A stretch of DNA of 64,000 bases, taken from contig JAZDFQ010000054.1 in assembly GCA_043807765.1 (NCBI GenBank), positions 1 through 64,000 on the forward strand, in the 5' to 3' direction. The stretch is from Stygiobacter sp043807765. GTDB taxonomy: Bacteria > Bacteroidota > Ignavibacteria > Ignavibacteriales > Melioribacteraceae. A model generated the notes under the pieces. It was not told the DNA's origin. It saw only the letters and a program-made list of their open reading frames with translations, and did not search any database. The position numbers and the translations under genes are program-made. Positions 1-8,361 of the stretch are shown here, in pieces; position 1 is the first letter of the stretch; every line of letters starts with the position of its first letter.

Positions 1-168
1 AACTGTGTCTTATTCAGCGTCTAGTTTTCACCTTGAGCCAAGCTTAGACTTGCTCAGTTCTTTCTGGTGTGTGGATAGTTGTACATTTGTTTATTTAGTT
101 GCTCTATAAAATAATTATTTCTATCATAAGTCTAATGGAGCATATCGAAGTGTGACAATAATGATAAC

Positions 169-225
169 AAAGTCATGGTTCGACAAACCATGGCGTGAGC
201 GAAGCCGAACGCTCACCATGACTTT
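169..225. repeat. Nested palindromic repeat (REP/MITE-like)
   Basis: The outer 11-bp arms AAAGTCATGGT (169-179) and ACCATGACTTT (215-225) are perfect inverted repeats. Inside them are two more hairpins: CATGGTT/AACCATG around loop CGACA, and GTGAGCG/CGCTCAC around loop AAGCCGAA. The result is a cruciform-like 57-bp unit, richer in G+C than its flanks. It looks like a dispersed repeat, not a gene-specific terminator, because there is no T-run on either side. Confidence 0.6.
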
Positions 226-329
226 ATCTTAATATTTCAGATGTTTCTAATTCTCATTTTCCGATACTTGTCCCAGCATTATGTGCGCGGCTGATCTCAT
301 TAATCAAACTCATTGATCGTGTGATCAAT

Positions 330-361
330 AAAAAAAACCCCCGGTTTTTTGCCGAGGGCTT
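330..361 (-). terminator. Rho-independent terminator of the tricorn-like protease gene
   Basis: Read on the minus strand, CCCTCGG and CCGGGGG form a 7-bp stem with one G-T pair around an A-rich loop, followed by a run of seven T. It begins only a few bases after the protease stop codon, the expected place for its intrinsic terminator. Confidence 0.85.
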
Positions 362-367
362 CTCAAA

Positions 368-3300
368 TTACTTTTTTACTGCCGGTGTTGGATAATCCGG
401 ACGTTCGACTTTAATGCTTCCTTTTTCTTTGAGCAGTCTTAATGTTTCTTTAACTGCTTTTTCTAGTTGTACATCCCTTCCTTCGGATAATGATTTCGCG
501 TCGAGTCTAACTTCCATATCCGGCGCTACACCTTCATTTTCTGCAATCCATTTTTTCTTTACGGGATCGAACACAGCGTTATCCGGTGCGGTTGCAAAAC
601 TGCCGTCAATAAATCTGTAGTGGGTAGATGATTTAACAAGTCCGCCCCAAGTACGCATGCCGATAAGCGGACCGGCATTCTGATGTCTGAACACCCATGG
701 GAAAAAGTCGCCGCCGGAACCGGAGAGTTCATTAATCAACAATACTTTTGGACCAAGAATACCCGCCGGCAATCTAAAATGTTTTCCGTTCGGAGCTTCA
801 TTAGTAACAGCCGCGCGTAATGTTCTTGTCATTAAGTCTACCATGTAATCATCAAGCAGACCGCCGCCGTTAAATCTTTCATCTATAACTGCCCCTTCTT
901 TATCTTGCTGCGCAAAGAAGTATCTGTTAAAAGAAACGAATCCGGGGGAACCAGTATTAGGAACCCAAACGTATGCAAGTTTTCCATCGGATATTTTATC
1001 AACAAGTTTTCTGTTATCTTCAACCCATGTCCTCTGGCGCAATCCTCTATCGGAAGCAATCGGTTCGATAATTACTTCCCAAGATTTATCAAATTCCGGT
1101 TTATCGTTGATATGCAATACCGTTTGTGCGCCGGCTGTTCCATCAAAATATTTGTAAATATCATCTTTATCTGTGATTTCTTTTCCATCTATTCCAACAA
1201 TGTAATTTCCTTCTTTAACTTTTAAGCCCGGTTTATCTAACGGGGCAGTTAATTCGGGATTCCAGCTTTCCGAAGTAAAAATTCTCGAAATTTTCCAGCG
1301 ACCGTTTTCGGGTATTAAATCGGCTCCCGGCAAACCGGCTTTGCTATCATCAACTTTAGGATAATCACCTCCGCCTACAAAACTATGTCCAACAGATAAT
1401 TCTCCATTTACTTGATCTATGATGTAATTCAAATCTGTACGGTGACGAACATATTTTATGAGCGGTGAATAGCGTTTATATACTTCATTCCAATCCCGTC
1501 CGTGCATGTTCGGGTCATAGAAGTGATTTTTTTCGTAGCGCCAAGCTTCTTCAAAAATTTGCTTCCATTCACTAATACGGTCGAGATTAATTTTCAGATC
1601 CATTTTTAATACATCGCCGCCGGTTCCTACCGGAGCGGCAGTGCCGGCTACCTTCCAATTACTTCCTTCTTGAAACAGTATCATTTTCCCATCTGCAGAA
1701 ACCGATACTTGTCTTGCTGATTTTATGAAATCTTCTGCTTCACGTTTTTCCAAATTAAACTTGCGTAAAAGAAATCCCGGTGAGTTAGGAACTGCTTCTG
1801 CAATAAATACAGAGCCTTCCGGTCCGCTTAATGTAAAACGGTATTCTCTTACCGGAATAGGGAGGGGAATTATTCTTCTTTCAATTCCGTCGAAATCAAT
1901 TTTTACAAGAACCGTATCTTTTTTAACTGCTTTATCATTCTTATCGTTTTTATCGGTCTTGCTGTTTTTATCCTCTTCCTTCTTTTCGTTATCCTTCTTC
2001 TCTTCATCCTTCTTCACATCGGTTTTCTTATCACTTTCTTTATCGGATTTTTCCTTTACTTCTTTTTCTTCATCGCTGCGGAGACTGAAAGGTGATTTAT
2101 CATCAGCTCTTAAGTTTATCAAATAAGCTGCATAAGTTGGATCAGCAGTCATTGATGAAGTATTGGCCCATCCCGAGCCGAGAGCTACATCTGTACTTGC
2201 GAGAAAGTAAAACTGCTTTCCGTTTCTATCCCACGAAGGTGAAAATGAATCCGCAAATGAATCTGTTAACGGTTTAGCCGTTTTGCTATCTAACGACCAA
2301 ACGAAAATTTGTCTAAAATTATTCGTTCCCGTTTTTGAGTAAGCCAGCCATTTGGAATCGGGCGACCATTTTATTCCGTTATTTCCTCTTTCAATGTTAT
2401 TACCGCCAATATCGGCAGTAGTAATTTTTCCGGTTTCAATTTCTATTACCTGTATTCTTACTTCATCATCGCAGAAGGCAATATATTTTCCGTCCGGCGA
2501 CCATGTTGGAATCCAAGCGAACTTTGATTCTCCGATTGATAATGTTTTTGTTTCACCAATTCCATCTTGATCAGCGATAAATAATTTGTAGCCTTCATTT
2601 CCTTTATCTGTGAACCAAGCAACCTTTTCACCTTTAGGTGACCAGATAGGTGCTCGGTCTGCCGCATCGGAACTCTTTGTTAAATTTCTTGCTGTGCCAT
2701 ACTTTGCCGGAACTGTAAAAATTTCTCCGCGGCTTTCCATCAATGCGCGCTTTCCGGTTGGAGAAAGTGAAACTGAAGAAACAGAACTGCCAACATCTTC
2801 CCATTTAGTTTCTGCCCACGGAAAGTCACCGGCAACAGTTATATCAAGTTGTTTTTCTTTGCCGGTTTTGGGATCTAAAAGATTTAAATAACCGTCACGT
2901 TCAAAAACTAATTTGCCCGCGCCGGCGTTAAGCCATTTTATATCGGAGCCGGAAAAATCCGTAATCTGTTTCAGCTCGCCATTTTTTGGAGAGTAAGACC
3001 AAACATTTACAATCCAATCTCTGTCGGAAAGAAAATAAACCATATCGTTAAGCCATACCGGCTGTATGTCTATCGTACGTTCGTTTGGTATAAGAGTTTC
3101 ACTTAGATCGCTTAGATTAAGAATATAAAGGGATGAATTCTGACCACCTCTGTAATTACGCCACTCTTTATCCCAGCGTGATATTCTATCCACAACAAGG
3201 TTCTTTCCGTCGGGGGAGAATGCCGCGTCGGTTCCCCATTGTTTGGAAACTAATGTTGAGTAGCCTCCATCTTTTGATACAGTCCACAATCGGTCGTAAG

Positions 3301-3733
3301 CTGTGGGTGCTGTTTCCCGGTTGGATGAATAGATAATTGTTTTTCCGTCCGGGCTCCAGCCAAGCGCGTTGGATGTTGCCGGATACCATGTAAGTCTTGT
3401 TGCGTCACCGCCATCTACGGGCATAATGTAAACGTTATTGATGCCCGCTCTGTTGGAAGTAAAGGCGAGCAATTTTCCATCGGGTGAAAAATGAGGATCA
3501 CTTTCAACGGCGGGTGTGCTTGTTAATCTTTTCACATCCTTTCCATCTAAATTACAGACCCACAAATCTCCTCCGTATGTGAATGCAATTTTATCCGAAC
3601 TGATTGTCGGTTGGCGGAGAAGACGTGTGCCTTGCGCAAACACTGAACTTGTTAGTAACAGCAAAAAGAAATAAGCCAAAAAGGTTGTATAGTTTTTTCT
3701 GCTAGTGATGAATGATTTGGATAGTTCTCTCAT
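368..3733 (-). CDS. Secreted tricorn-like S41 peptidase with TolB-type propeller
   Basis: A 1121-residue protein with a signal peptide ending at about VFAQ (residue 34). Residues 40-540 carry repeated SPDGK motifs typical of TolB/WD40-like beta-propeller blades. A very charged Lys/Glu/Asp linker covers about 550-605. The C-terminal half has the tricorn core, a PDZ-like segment (about 830-900) and a peptidase S41 domain. His783 (in VGHSF) and Ser1006 (in SGSGGDFFPW) match the positions of the tricorn catalytic residues. Tricorn-type proteases degrade peptides; the signal peptide puts this one in the periplasm or outside. The start is supported by AAGGAG just upstream. It is transcribed away from the other genes, with its own terminator. 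Family assignment is firm; substrate is unknown. Confidence 0.9.
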   Translation of the reverse strand: MRELSKSFITSRKNYTTFLAYFFLLLLTSSVFAQGTRLLRQPTISSDKIAFTYGGDLWVCNLDGKDVKRLTSTPAVESDPHFSPDGKLLAFTSNRAGINNVYIMPVDGGDATRLTWYPATSNALGWSPDGKTIIYSSNRETAPTAYDRLWTVSKDGGYSTLVSKQWGTDAAFSPDGKNLVVDRISRWDKEWRNYRGGQNSSLYILNLSDLSETLIPNERTIDIQPVWLNDMVYFLSDRDWIVNVWSYSPKNGELKQITDFSGSDIKWLNAGAGKLVFERDGYLNLLDPKTGKEKQLDITVAGDFPWAETKWEDVGSSVSSVSLSPTGKRALMESRGEIFTVPAKYGTARNLTKSSDAADRAPIWSPKGEKVAWFTDKGNEGYKLFIADQDGIGETKTLSIGESKFAWIPTWSPDGKYIAFCDDEVRIQVIEIETGKITTADIGGNNIERGNNGIKWSPDSKWLAYSKTGTNNFRQIFVWSLDSKTAKPLTDSFADSFSPSWDRNGKQFYFLASTDVALGSGWANTSSMTADPTYAAYLINLRADDKSPFSLRSDEEKEVKEKSDKESDKKTDVKKDEEKKDNEKKEEDKNSKTDKNDKNDKAVKKDTVLVKIDFDGIERRIIPLPIPVREYRFTLSGPEGSVFIAEAVPNSPGFLLRKFNLEKREAEDFIKSARQVSVSADGKMILFQEGSNWKVAGTAAPVGTGGDVLKMDLKINLDRISEWKQIFEEAWRYEKNHFYDPNMHGRDWNEVYKRYSPLIKYVRHRTDLNYIIDQVNGELSVGHSFVGGGDYPKVDDSKAGLPGADLIPENGRWKISRIFTSESWNPELTAPLDKPGLKVKEGNYIVGIDGKEITDKDDIYKYFDGTAGAQTVLHINDKPEFDKSWEVIIEPIASDRGLRQRTWVEDNRKLVDKISDGKLAYVWVPNTGSPGFVSFNRYFFAQQDKEGAVIDERFNGGGLLDDYMVDLMTRTLRAAVTNEAPNGKHFRLPAGILGPKVLLINELSGSGGDFFPWVFRHQNAGPLIGMRTWGGLVKSSTHYRFIDGSFATAPDNAVFDPVKKKWIAENEGVAPDMEVRLDAKSLSEGRDVQLEKAVKETLRLLKEKGSIKVERPDYPTPAVKK

Positions 3734-3991
3734 TTAAAACTCCTTAATAAATTTTAACTGGAAGATGATTGGAAGCTCTCTTGAAACGAATCGCGTAAAG
3801 TTTGCCATTATTGGTTTTATTTCAAAATTGTTTTGAACGGACATCTATTTGACTCTTTTTAGTAGTGAAAAGTTACGAGGAGATTACAAATTGATATAGC
3901 GTTTAAGTATTCAATTTTGATTTCAGTCAACATACTTATTCGAGTTAACTTCGGCAAGTGAATTTATTTAAGCGGTCGCACAATGAGTTCC

Positions 3992-4068
3992 TTTGTGCCT
4001 TAGAGTCTTCGTGGCAACATCTAAGTGTCAATACATTTGTTTCGGCCACTAAGTCACAAAGACACAAA
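3992..4068. repeat. Imperfect inverted repeat, dispersed family
   Basis: The left arm TTTGTGCCTTAGAGTCTTCG plus TGGC (3992-4015) pairs with a right arm ending TCACAAAGACACAAA (4045-4068), with 19 of 24 positions complementary. Related sequence (TTTGTG, GAGTCTTC, GTGGC) lies inside the MITE-like elements at 32.4 and 38.9 kb, so this is probably a degraded copy of the same dispersed family. Confidence 0.6.
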
Positions 4069-4115
4069 AAAGTATCTCCGGTATTTAAAATCAATTCTCA
4101 ATAGTTTTTCCGTGT

Positions 4116-4123
4116 TATATTTG
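4116..4123 (+). promoter_or_regulatory. Possible -7 promoter box for the GT-C gene
   Basis: TATATTTG fits the Bacteroidota -7 consensus TAnnTTTG and lies 18 nt before the chosen ATG. I see no clear -33 TTG at the usual distance, so this is tentative. Confidence 0.3.
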
Positions 4124-4141
4124 TGCAACAAAATTTCAAAT

Positions 4142-6178
4142 ATGCAATTTCAAGAAAACAAAAATAAAGTTAAGCGGTTAGCAGTTCTGATCGGATTTAT
4201 TCTTCTCGCTGCTGTTTATTACAAACTCGCTTCCGAAACAAGTTTCATTCAAGATGATGCGTTTACGTCGCTCCATTATGTTCAAAATTTTGTAGATGGC
4301 AAAGGTTTGGTTTTTAACGAAGGGGAAAGAGTAGAAGGCTACACAAATTTTCTCTGGGTGATGATCTTATCTGCAATTTCATTTCTTGCTCATACTCTTA
4401 ATCTTAATCTTCCATCAGCTGCCCAATTTTTGTCTACTTTGTTTGGTGTATTGCTATTACTCTCAACTTATCTGCTAGCTAAGAAAATATTCGCGAAGAG
4501 TTTTCCCGATTCCATAATCTCATCATCGTTGGCTTTAACTGCGTCGGGAATGGTTCTCTTTACAACTCCGTTTATTTACTGGAGTGTAAGTGGAATGGAA
4601 ACTTCTCTTTTCGTTTCTCTAACTTTGCTAAGCATTTATTTCTTTCTTGATTGGGAAAGTGATAAAATGCGATTGGCGTTTGTTTTTGCCGCAATTCTCA
4701 ATTCGTTTCTTCGTCCGGAAGGAATATTTTTCTTCGGCTTGCTATTCGGGTTTAAGCTCATCCAAAATCTTTTGTCTTCGGAAGACTATAAGCTTTCTAA
4801 GAAAATAAAAACAAGTTTCAATTCATCAATTCAAAAGACTTTAATCATTTACTCGTTGCCTATTCTAACGCACACAATTTTCAGATTAGTTTATTACGGC
4901 TATCCTTTCCCAAATACATTTTATGCTAAGACAGAGTTCACAATAGAATTTCTTGAAAGGGGATGGAGGTATTACATCGATTTTGTAGAAGAATATTTCC
5001 TGTTTGGAATCTTTTACATTCCGGTTTTAATTCAGCTTCTCCGCTACAAAACAAACTTTAAAGAAAAAGTGCTTATCGGTTTTGCGCTGGTTTATACGCT
5101 AACGATAATATTTATCGGCGGAGATGTACTTCCAATTAACCGTTTCTTCTTAACAATAATGTCTCTGCTATTCATTCTCTTTGTTAACTCTTCAGTGGAA
5201 TTGTTTGATGAATTTATAAAGGGGAAGGCGAATATTGCCGCGAAGTATTTGTTTATAATCTTTCTGCTTGTTTATTCGGCACTTAATTATTCCCGCAACA
5301 AACCGGAGATGATGGAAAAGCGTTCTTACGAAATGGGACTTGTAAGCAAGATGAAGATATATGCTGAACTGCTGAAAGAAGATGAGAACAAGATTAAGGG
5401 CAAGATTAAGAGTACGAGTAAGATCAAGACTATAAGTGCAGCGATGTCAACTATAGGCGCATTCTCATTTTATTCGGGGGCACGTGTAATTGATATTGTT
5501 GGTCTAACTGATGAATATGTTGCACACAATCCCAAAGAGGTAGAAGGAATTGATGAAGAACTTCCGGTTCTGTGGAAGGAGAGGCATTACAATGCCGGTT
5601 ATATTTTACGTGAAGAACCGGATTATATAATCTTTCCCGCCGGTGCTAAACCTAGCGCGTTTGCTGAGTGTGCTCTTTATGTTCAGCAAGATTTTTATAA
5701 TAATTACTACATGCAGCTTTTTTATTCAAAGGAATTAAACCAACTGCTGCCGGTGTTTACACGATTGGAAAAAGTACGCTCGGATTCAGCAGATTGCGGA
5801 AGCCGATTTGTTAAGCATTACATAGCAGCTAACAATTTATTCTTAGGCATGATTAAATCCGGTGATAAAAGTTTGATTAAGAGTATCAATCGAGAGCTGG
5901 ACGAAATGTTTCAAAAGTGTATAGCCCGTAAAGCCGATGTAAATACTCTGAAGGGAATGACTTTTTATCATGCTAAGAGTTACATCATTGCCGAGAAATA
6001 TTTACGCGATGCCTCAGCCGCAGATTCCACAAATGCGATAGCAAGAATCTATCTTAAGAATATTTATTTTTCACAAGGTAAACTTGAAGAAGCCTCAAAG
6101 CTAATTCCGGAGATTCTTAAGTTTTCCCCTTATGCTATACCGGATTTGACAGAAAATAATTTTTATTTCAGAAACTAA
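4142..6178 (+). CDS. GT-C family membrane glycosyltransferase with C-terminal TPR-like tail
   Basis: A 678-residue integral membrane protein. After a first transmembrane segment the motif QDDAFTSLHYVQNFVDGKG, followed closely by GERVEGYTNFLW, gives the acidic pair in the first extracytoplasmic loop typical of GT-C enzymes that use polyprenyl-phosphate sugars. Around ten hydrophobic segments follow to about residue 400. A soluble part then ends in a TPR-like helical repeat (about 610-670). ATG 4142 is chosen because upstream in-frame codons run through a dispersed inverted repeat. There is no good Shine-Dalgarno, as is common in this group. Likely role: glycosylation of a cell-envelope polymer or protein; donor and acceptor unknown. 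Confidence 0.75.
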   Translation: MQFQENKNKVKRLAVLIGFILLAAVYYKLASETSFIQDDAFTSLHYVQNFVDGKGLVFNEGERVEGYTNFLWVMILSAISFLAHTLNLNLPSAAQFLSTLFGVLLLLSTYLLAKKIFAKSFPDSIISSSLALTASGMVLFTTPFIYWSVSGMETSLFVSLTLLSIYFFLDWESDKMRLAFVFAAILNSFLRPEGIFFFGLLFGFKLIQNLLSSEDYKLSKKIKTSFNSSIQKTLIIYSLPILTHTIFRLVYYGYPFPNTFYAKTEFTIEFLERGWRYYIDFVEEYFLFGIFYIPVLIQLLRYKTNFKEKVLIGFALVYTLTIIFIGGDVLPINRFFLTIMSLLFILFVNSSVELFDEFIKGKANIAAKYLFIIFLLVYSALNYSRNKPEMMEKRSYEMGLVSKMKIYAELLKEDENKIKGKIKSTSKIKTISAAMSTIGAFSFYSGARVIDIVGLTDEYVAHNPKEVEGIDEELPVLWKERHYNAGYILREEPDYIIFPAGAKPSAFAECALYVQQDFYNNYYMQLFYSKELNQLLPVFTRLEKVRSDSADCGSRFVKHYIAANNLFLGMIKSGDKSLIKSINRELDEMFQKCIARKADVNTLKGMTFYHAKSYIIAEKYLRDASAADSTNAIARIYLKNIYFSQGKLEEASKLIPEILKFSPYAIPDLTENNFYFRN

Positions 6179-6238
6179 TACTGTGTAAGGAAGTTATAAG
6201 ACATGTATCTTTACAAAGGAAATTAGAAAGGATTTGCG

Positions 6239-6400
6239 ATGGGAAGTTTTGGCATAACTGAAATACTGATAATTCTATTCATTGTAATATTATTATTTGG
6301 CGGCAAGAAAATTCCCGAGCTTGCAAAAGGAATTGGAGAAGGAGTTCGTTCTTTTAAGAAAGGCTTAAAGGGGGATGAAGCCAACGAAGAAAAGAAATAA
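6239..6400 (+). CDS. tatA: Twin-arginine translocase subunit TatA/E
   Basis: A 53-residue protein. It has a short N-terminal stretch, one transmembrane helix (about residues 6-20), then FGGKKIPELAKGIGEGVRSF, the characteristic hinge plus amphipathic helix of TatA, and a charged tail ending EEKK. TatA oligomers form the pore through which folded twin-arginine substrates cross the inner membrane with TatBC, which are not in this window. AGAAAGG lies about 8 nt before the ATG. Length is at the short end for TatA, but all diagnostic parts are present. It sits alone between a glycosyltransferase and a GH2 gene. Confidence 0.9.
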   Translation: MGSFGITEILIILFIVILLFGGKKIPELAKGIGEGVRSFKKGLKGDEANEEKK

Positions 6401-6470
6401 TTAGTATTCAATTTAGATAGAAATAAATTTTTCTCATTAAGTTTGAATTGCAAAACTAACCGAGATTGTT

Positions 6471-8273
6471 ATGAAAATGCGATTCAAACTTTTTTTATTA
6501 GCTGCATTAATTGGAACCACTCTTTACGCGCAAGACTGGAAACCGGCCGATCTCAAATTAGAAACTCCTTGGACAAGCAAAGTTAGTCCGGTAACGGCTC
6601 ATCAAGAATATCCGCGTCCGCAATTTGTAAGAAACGAATGGAAAAATTTAAATGGACTTTGGGAATACACAATCCAAACAAAATTATTAACCGCACCAAA
6701 AAATTTTGAAGGAAAGATTTTAGTTCCCTTCGCAATTGAATCATCACTAAGCGGAGTTGCAAGAAGTGTTGGCAAAGAAAACTGGCTTTGGTATAAAACA
6801 ACTTTCTCCGTACCTAAAGAATGGGAAGGGAAGAATGTGCGTTTAAACTTCGGCGCGGTTGATTGGGAAACCGAAATTTTTGTTAATGGGAAATCTGTAG
6901 GCACGCACTCCGGCGGATACGATGAATTTGGTTTTGATGTAACTCAGTACTTAAATCAAGATAAGAATGAACTTGTTGTGAGAGTTTGGGATCCTATAGA
7001 TGAAGGATTTCAGCCGCGGGGTAAGCAAGTAAGAAAACCGGGAGGAATCTGGTACACATCCGTTACCGGAATTTGGCAGACAGTTTGGCTTGAACCGGTT
7101 GAAAAAACATTTGTGCAGAATATTAGAACCTATCCCGATATCGATAAAAGTGAAATTAGAATTGAAACGAATGTAGCTAACGCTACTGGAAATGAAACCG
7201 TAGAAATAACTGTTCTAGATAATGGAAAAGAAGTTGCGCGCGTATCAAAGAAAGCCAGTGAATTAATTATACTCAACATTCCAAAAGCAAAATTATGGGA
7301 TGTGGTTAATCCGTTCCTTTACGATCTCAAGATTAAACTCAGCGCTAACGGAAAAGTGCTTGATGAAATAAGCTCTTACTTCGGAATGAGAAAAATTTCG
7401 ATTGAGAAAGACCCTAATGGAATTCCGAGAATGATGCTGAACAATAAATTTGTTTTTCAGTTCGGCGCGCTCGATCAAGGCTGGTGGCCTGATGGACTTT
7501 ACACGCCGCCAACAGACAGTGCGCTTGCTTTCGATGTAATCAAGCTAAAAGAACTTGGGCTCAACACAATCCGCAAGCATGTTAAAGTTGAACCGGCTAG
7601 ATTCTACTATCACTGCGATAAACTTGGAATGCTTTTATGGCAAGATATGCCAAGCGGAGATGGATTTGTCGGCTCGACAGATAATTCCGAAATGAAGCGG
7701 GTTGCTCAATCGGAAAATATTTATGACAGCGAACTAAAAGAAATGATAGATGAACATTTTAATTCTCCTTCAATAATTGCATGGGTTCCTTTTAACGAAG
7801 GTTGGGGACAGTTCAACACAATCAAAGTCTTGAATTGGGTTTTACACTACGATGCTACAAGATTATGCGACGGACCAAGCGGCTGGAGCGATTGGCTTGC
7901 CGCCGGGCATATGCAAGACAAACATGATTATCCGGGGCCATCTATGCCGGAATATAAAAAGGATAACCGCGCACTGGTTCTAGGAGAATTCGGCGGATTG
8001 GGATTGCCTATTGAGAATCATACTTGGCAAAGCAAAAATAATTGGGGCTACAGAAATTATACTTCGATTGAGGAACTTGAGAAACAGTTCTTAGCGTTAA
8101 TTGAAAAGATTCCGGCATTAATTAAAAATGGGTTGTCTGCCGTTATTTATACACAGACAACAGATGTGGAAGTTGAAGTAAACGGATTAATGACTTACGA
8201 CAGAAAAGTCACTAAGCTAAATCCGGTAATTGTAAGCAAGAAGATTATGGAACTTTACGAAGTAGTAAAATAA
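6471..8273 (+). CDS. Secreted glycoside hydrolase family 2 enzyme
   Basis: A 600-residue GH2 protein with a Sec signal peptide ending TLYAQ (about residue 21). Domain order is a jelly-roll sugar-binding domain (about 45-210, with NEWKNLNGLWEY), an immunoglobulin-like domain (about 215-310) and a TIM barrel (about 315-600). The catalytic pair is visible: acid/base Glu443 in PFNEGWGQF and nucleophile Glu506 in LGEFGGLG. GH2 members are beta-galactosidases, beta-glucuronidases and beta-mannosidases; the sequence alone does not settle which. A beta-galactosidase or glucuronidase acting on pectin side chains would fit the pectin genes further along, but this gene is 6 kb away from them. Confidence 0.88.
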   Translation: MKMRFKLFLLAALIGTTLYAQDWKPADLKLETPWTSKVSPVTAHQEYPRPQFVRNEWKNLNGLWEYTIQTKLLTAPKNFEGKILVPFAIESSLSGVARSVGKENWLWYKTTFSVPKEWEGKNVRLNFGAVDWETEIFVNGKSVGTHSGGYDEFGFDVTQYLNQDKNELVVRVWDPIDEGFQPRGKQVRKPGGIWYTSVTGIWQTVWLEPVEKTFVQNIRTYPDIDKSEIRIETNVANATGNETVEITVLDNGKEVARVSKKASELIILNIPKAKLWDVVNPFLYDLKIKLSANGKVLDEISSYFGMRKISIEKDPNGIPRMMLNNKFVFQFGALDQGWWPDGLYTPPTDSALAFDVIKLKELGLNTIRKHVKVEPARFYYHCDKLGMLLWQDMPSGDGFVGSTDNSEMKRVAQSENIYDSELKEMIDEHFNSPSIIAWVPFNEGWGQFNTIKVLNWVLHYDATRLCDGPSGWSDWLAAGHMQDKHDYPGPSMPEYKKDNRALVLGEFGGLGLPIENHTWQSKNNWGYRNYTSIEELEKQFLALIEKIPALIKNGLSAVIYTQTTDVEVEVNGLMTYDRKVTKLNPVIVSKKIMELYEVVK

Positions 8274-8361
8274 TTTGAAGAAAATATCGGGATTAAATAT
8301 TTTTGCAACCCGAGAATCTAAATTGCATCAAATGTTAAATAAAAAATAATCTGGAGGATTA

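Larger units (their letters stand above)
1..367. other. Left-edge intergenic region
   Basis: No convincing coding sequence is visible in either strand. The stretch holds a nested palindromic repeat (169-225), a small perfect hairpin at about 312-329 (ATTGATC stem, GTGT loop) and the terminator of the minus-strand protease gene (330-361). Bases 1-168 show nothing I can name. Confidence 0.6.
3734..4141. other. Divergent intergenic region, protease / GT-C genes
   Basis: The region separates two divergent genes. It contains the Shine-Dalgarno sequence of the protease gene (minus strand, just beyond 3733), an imperfect inverted repeat (3992-4068) and a Bacteroidota-like -7 box (4116-4123) before the glycosyltransferase start. 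A GTG-initiated extension of the downstream frame starts inside the repeat and is not taken as coding. Confidence 0.6.

Noticed and set aside
1725..2126. Ser/Phe-rich plus-strand frame opposite the protease linker
   Set aside because: It is the antisense of the Lys/Glu/Asp-rich linker, which creates long open frames by composition; no start signals or homology.
4025..4141. GTG-initiated extension of the GT-C glycosyltransferase by 39 residues
   Set aside because: It begins inside a dispersed inverted repeat, contains no membrane or conserved sequence, and ATG 4142 directly precedes the first transmembrane segment.
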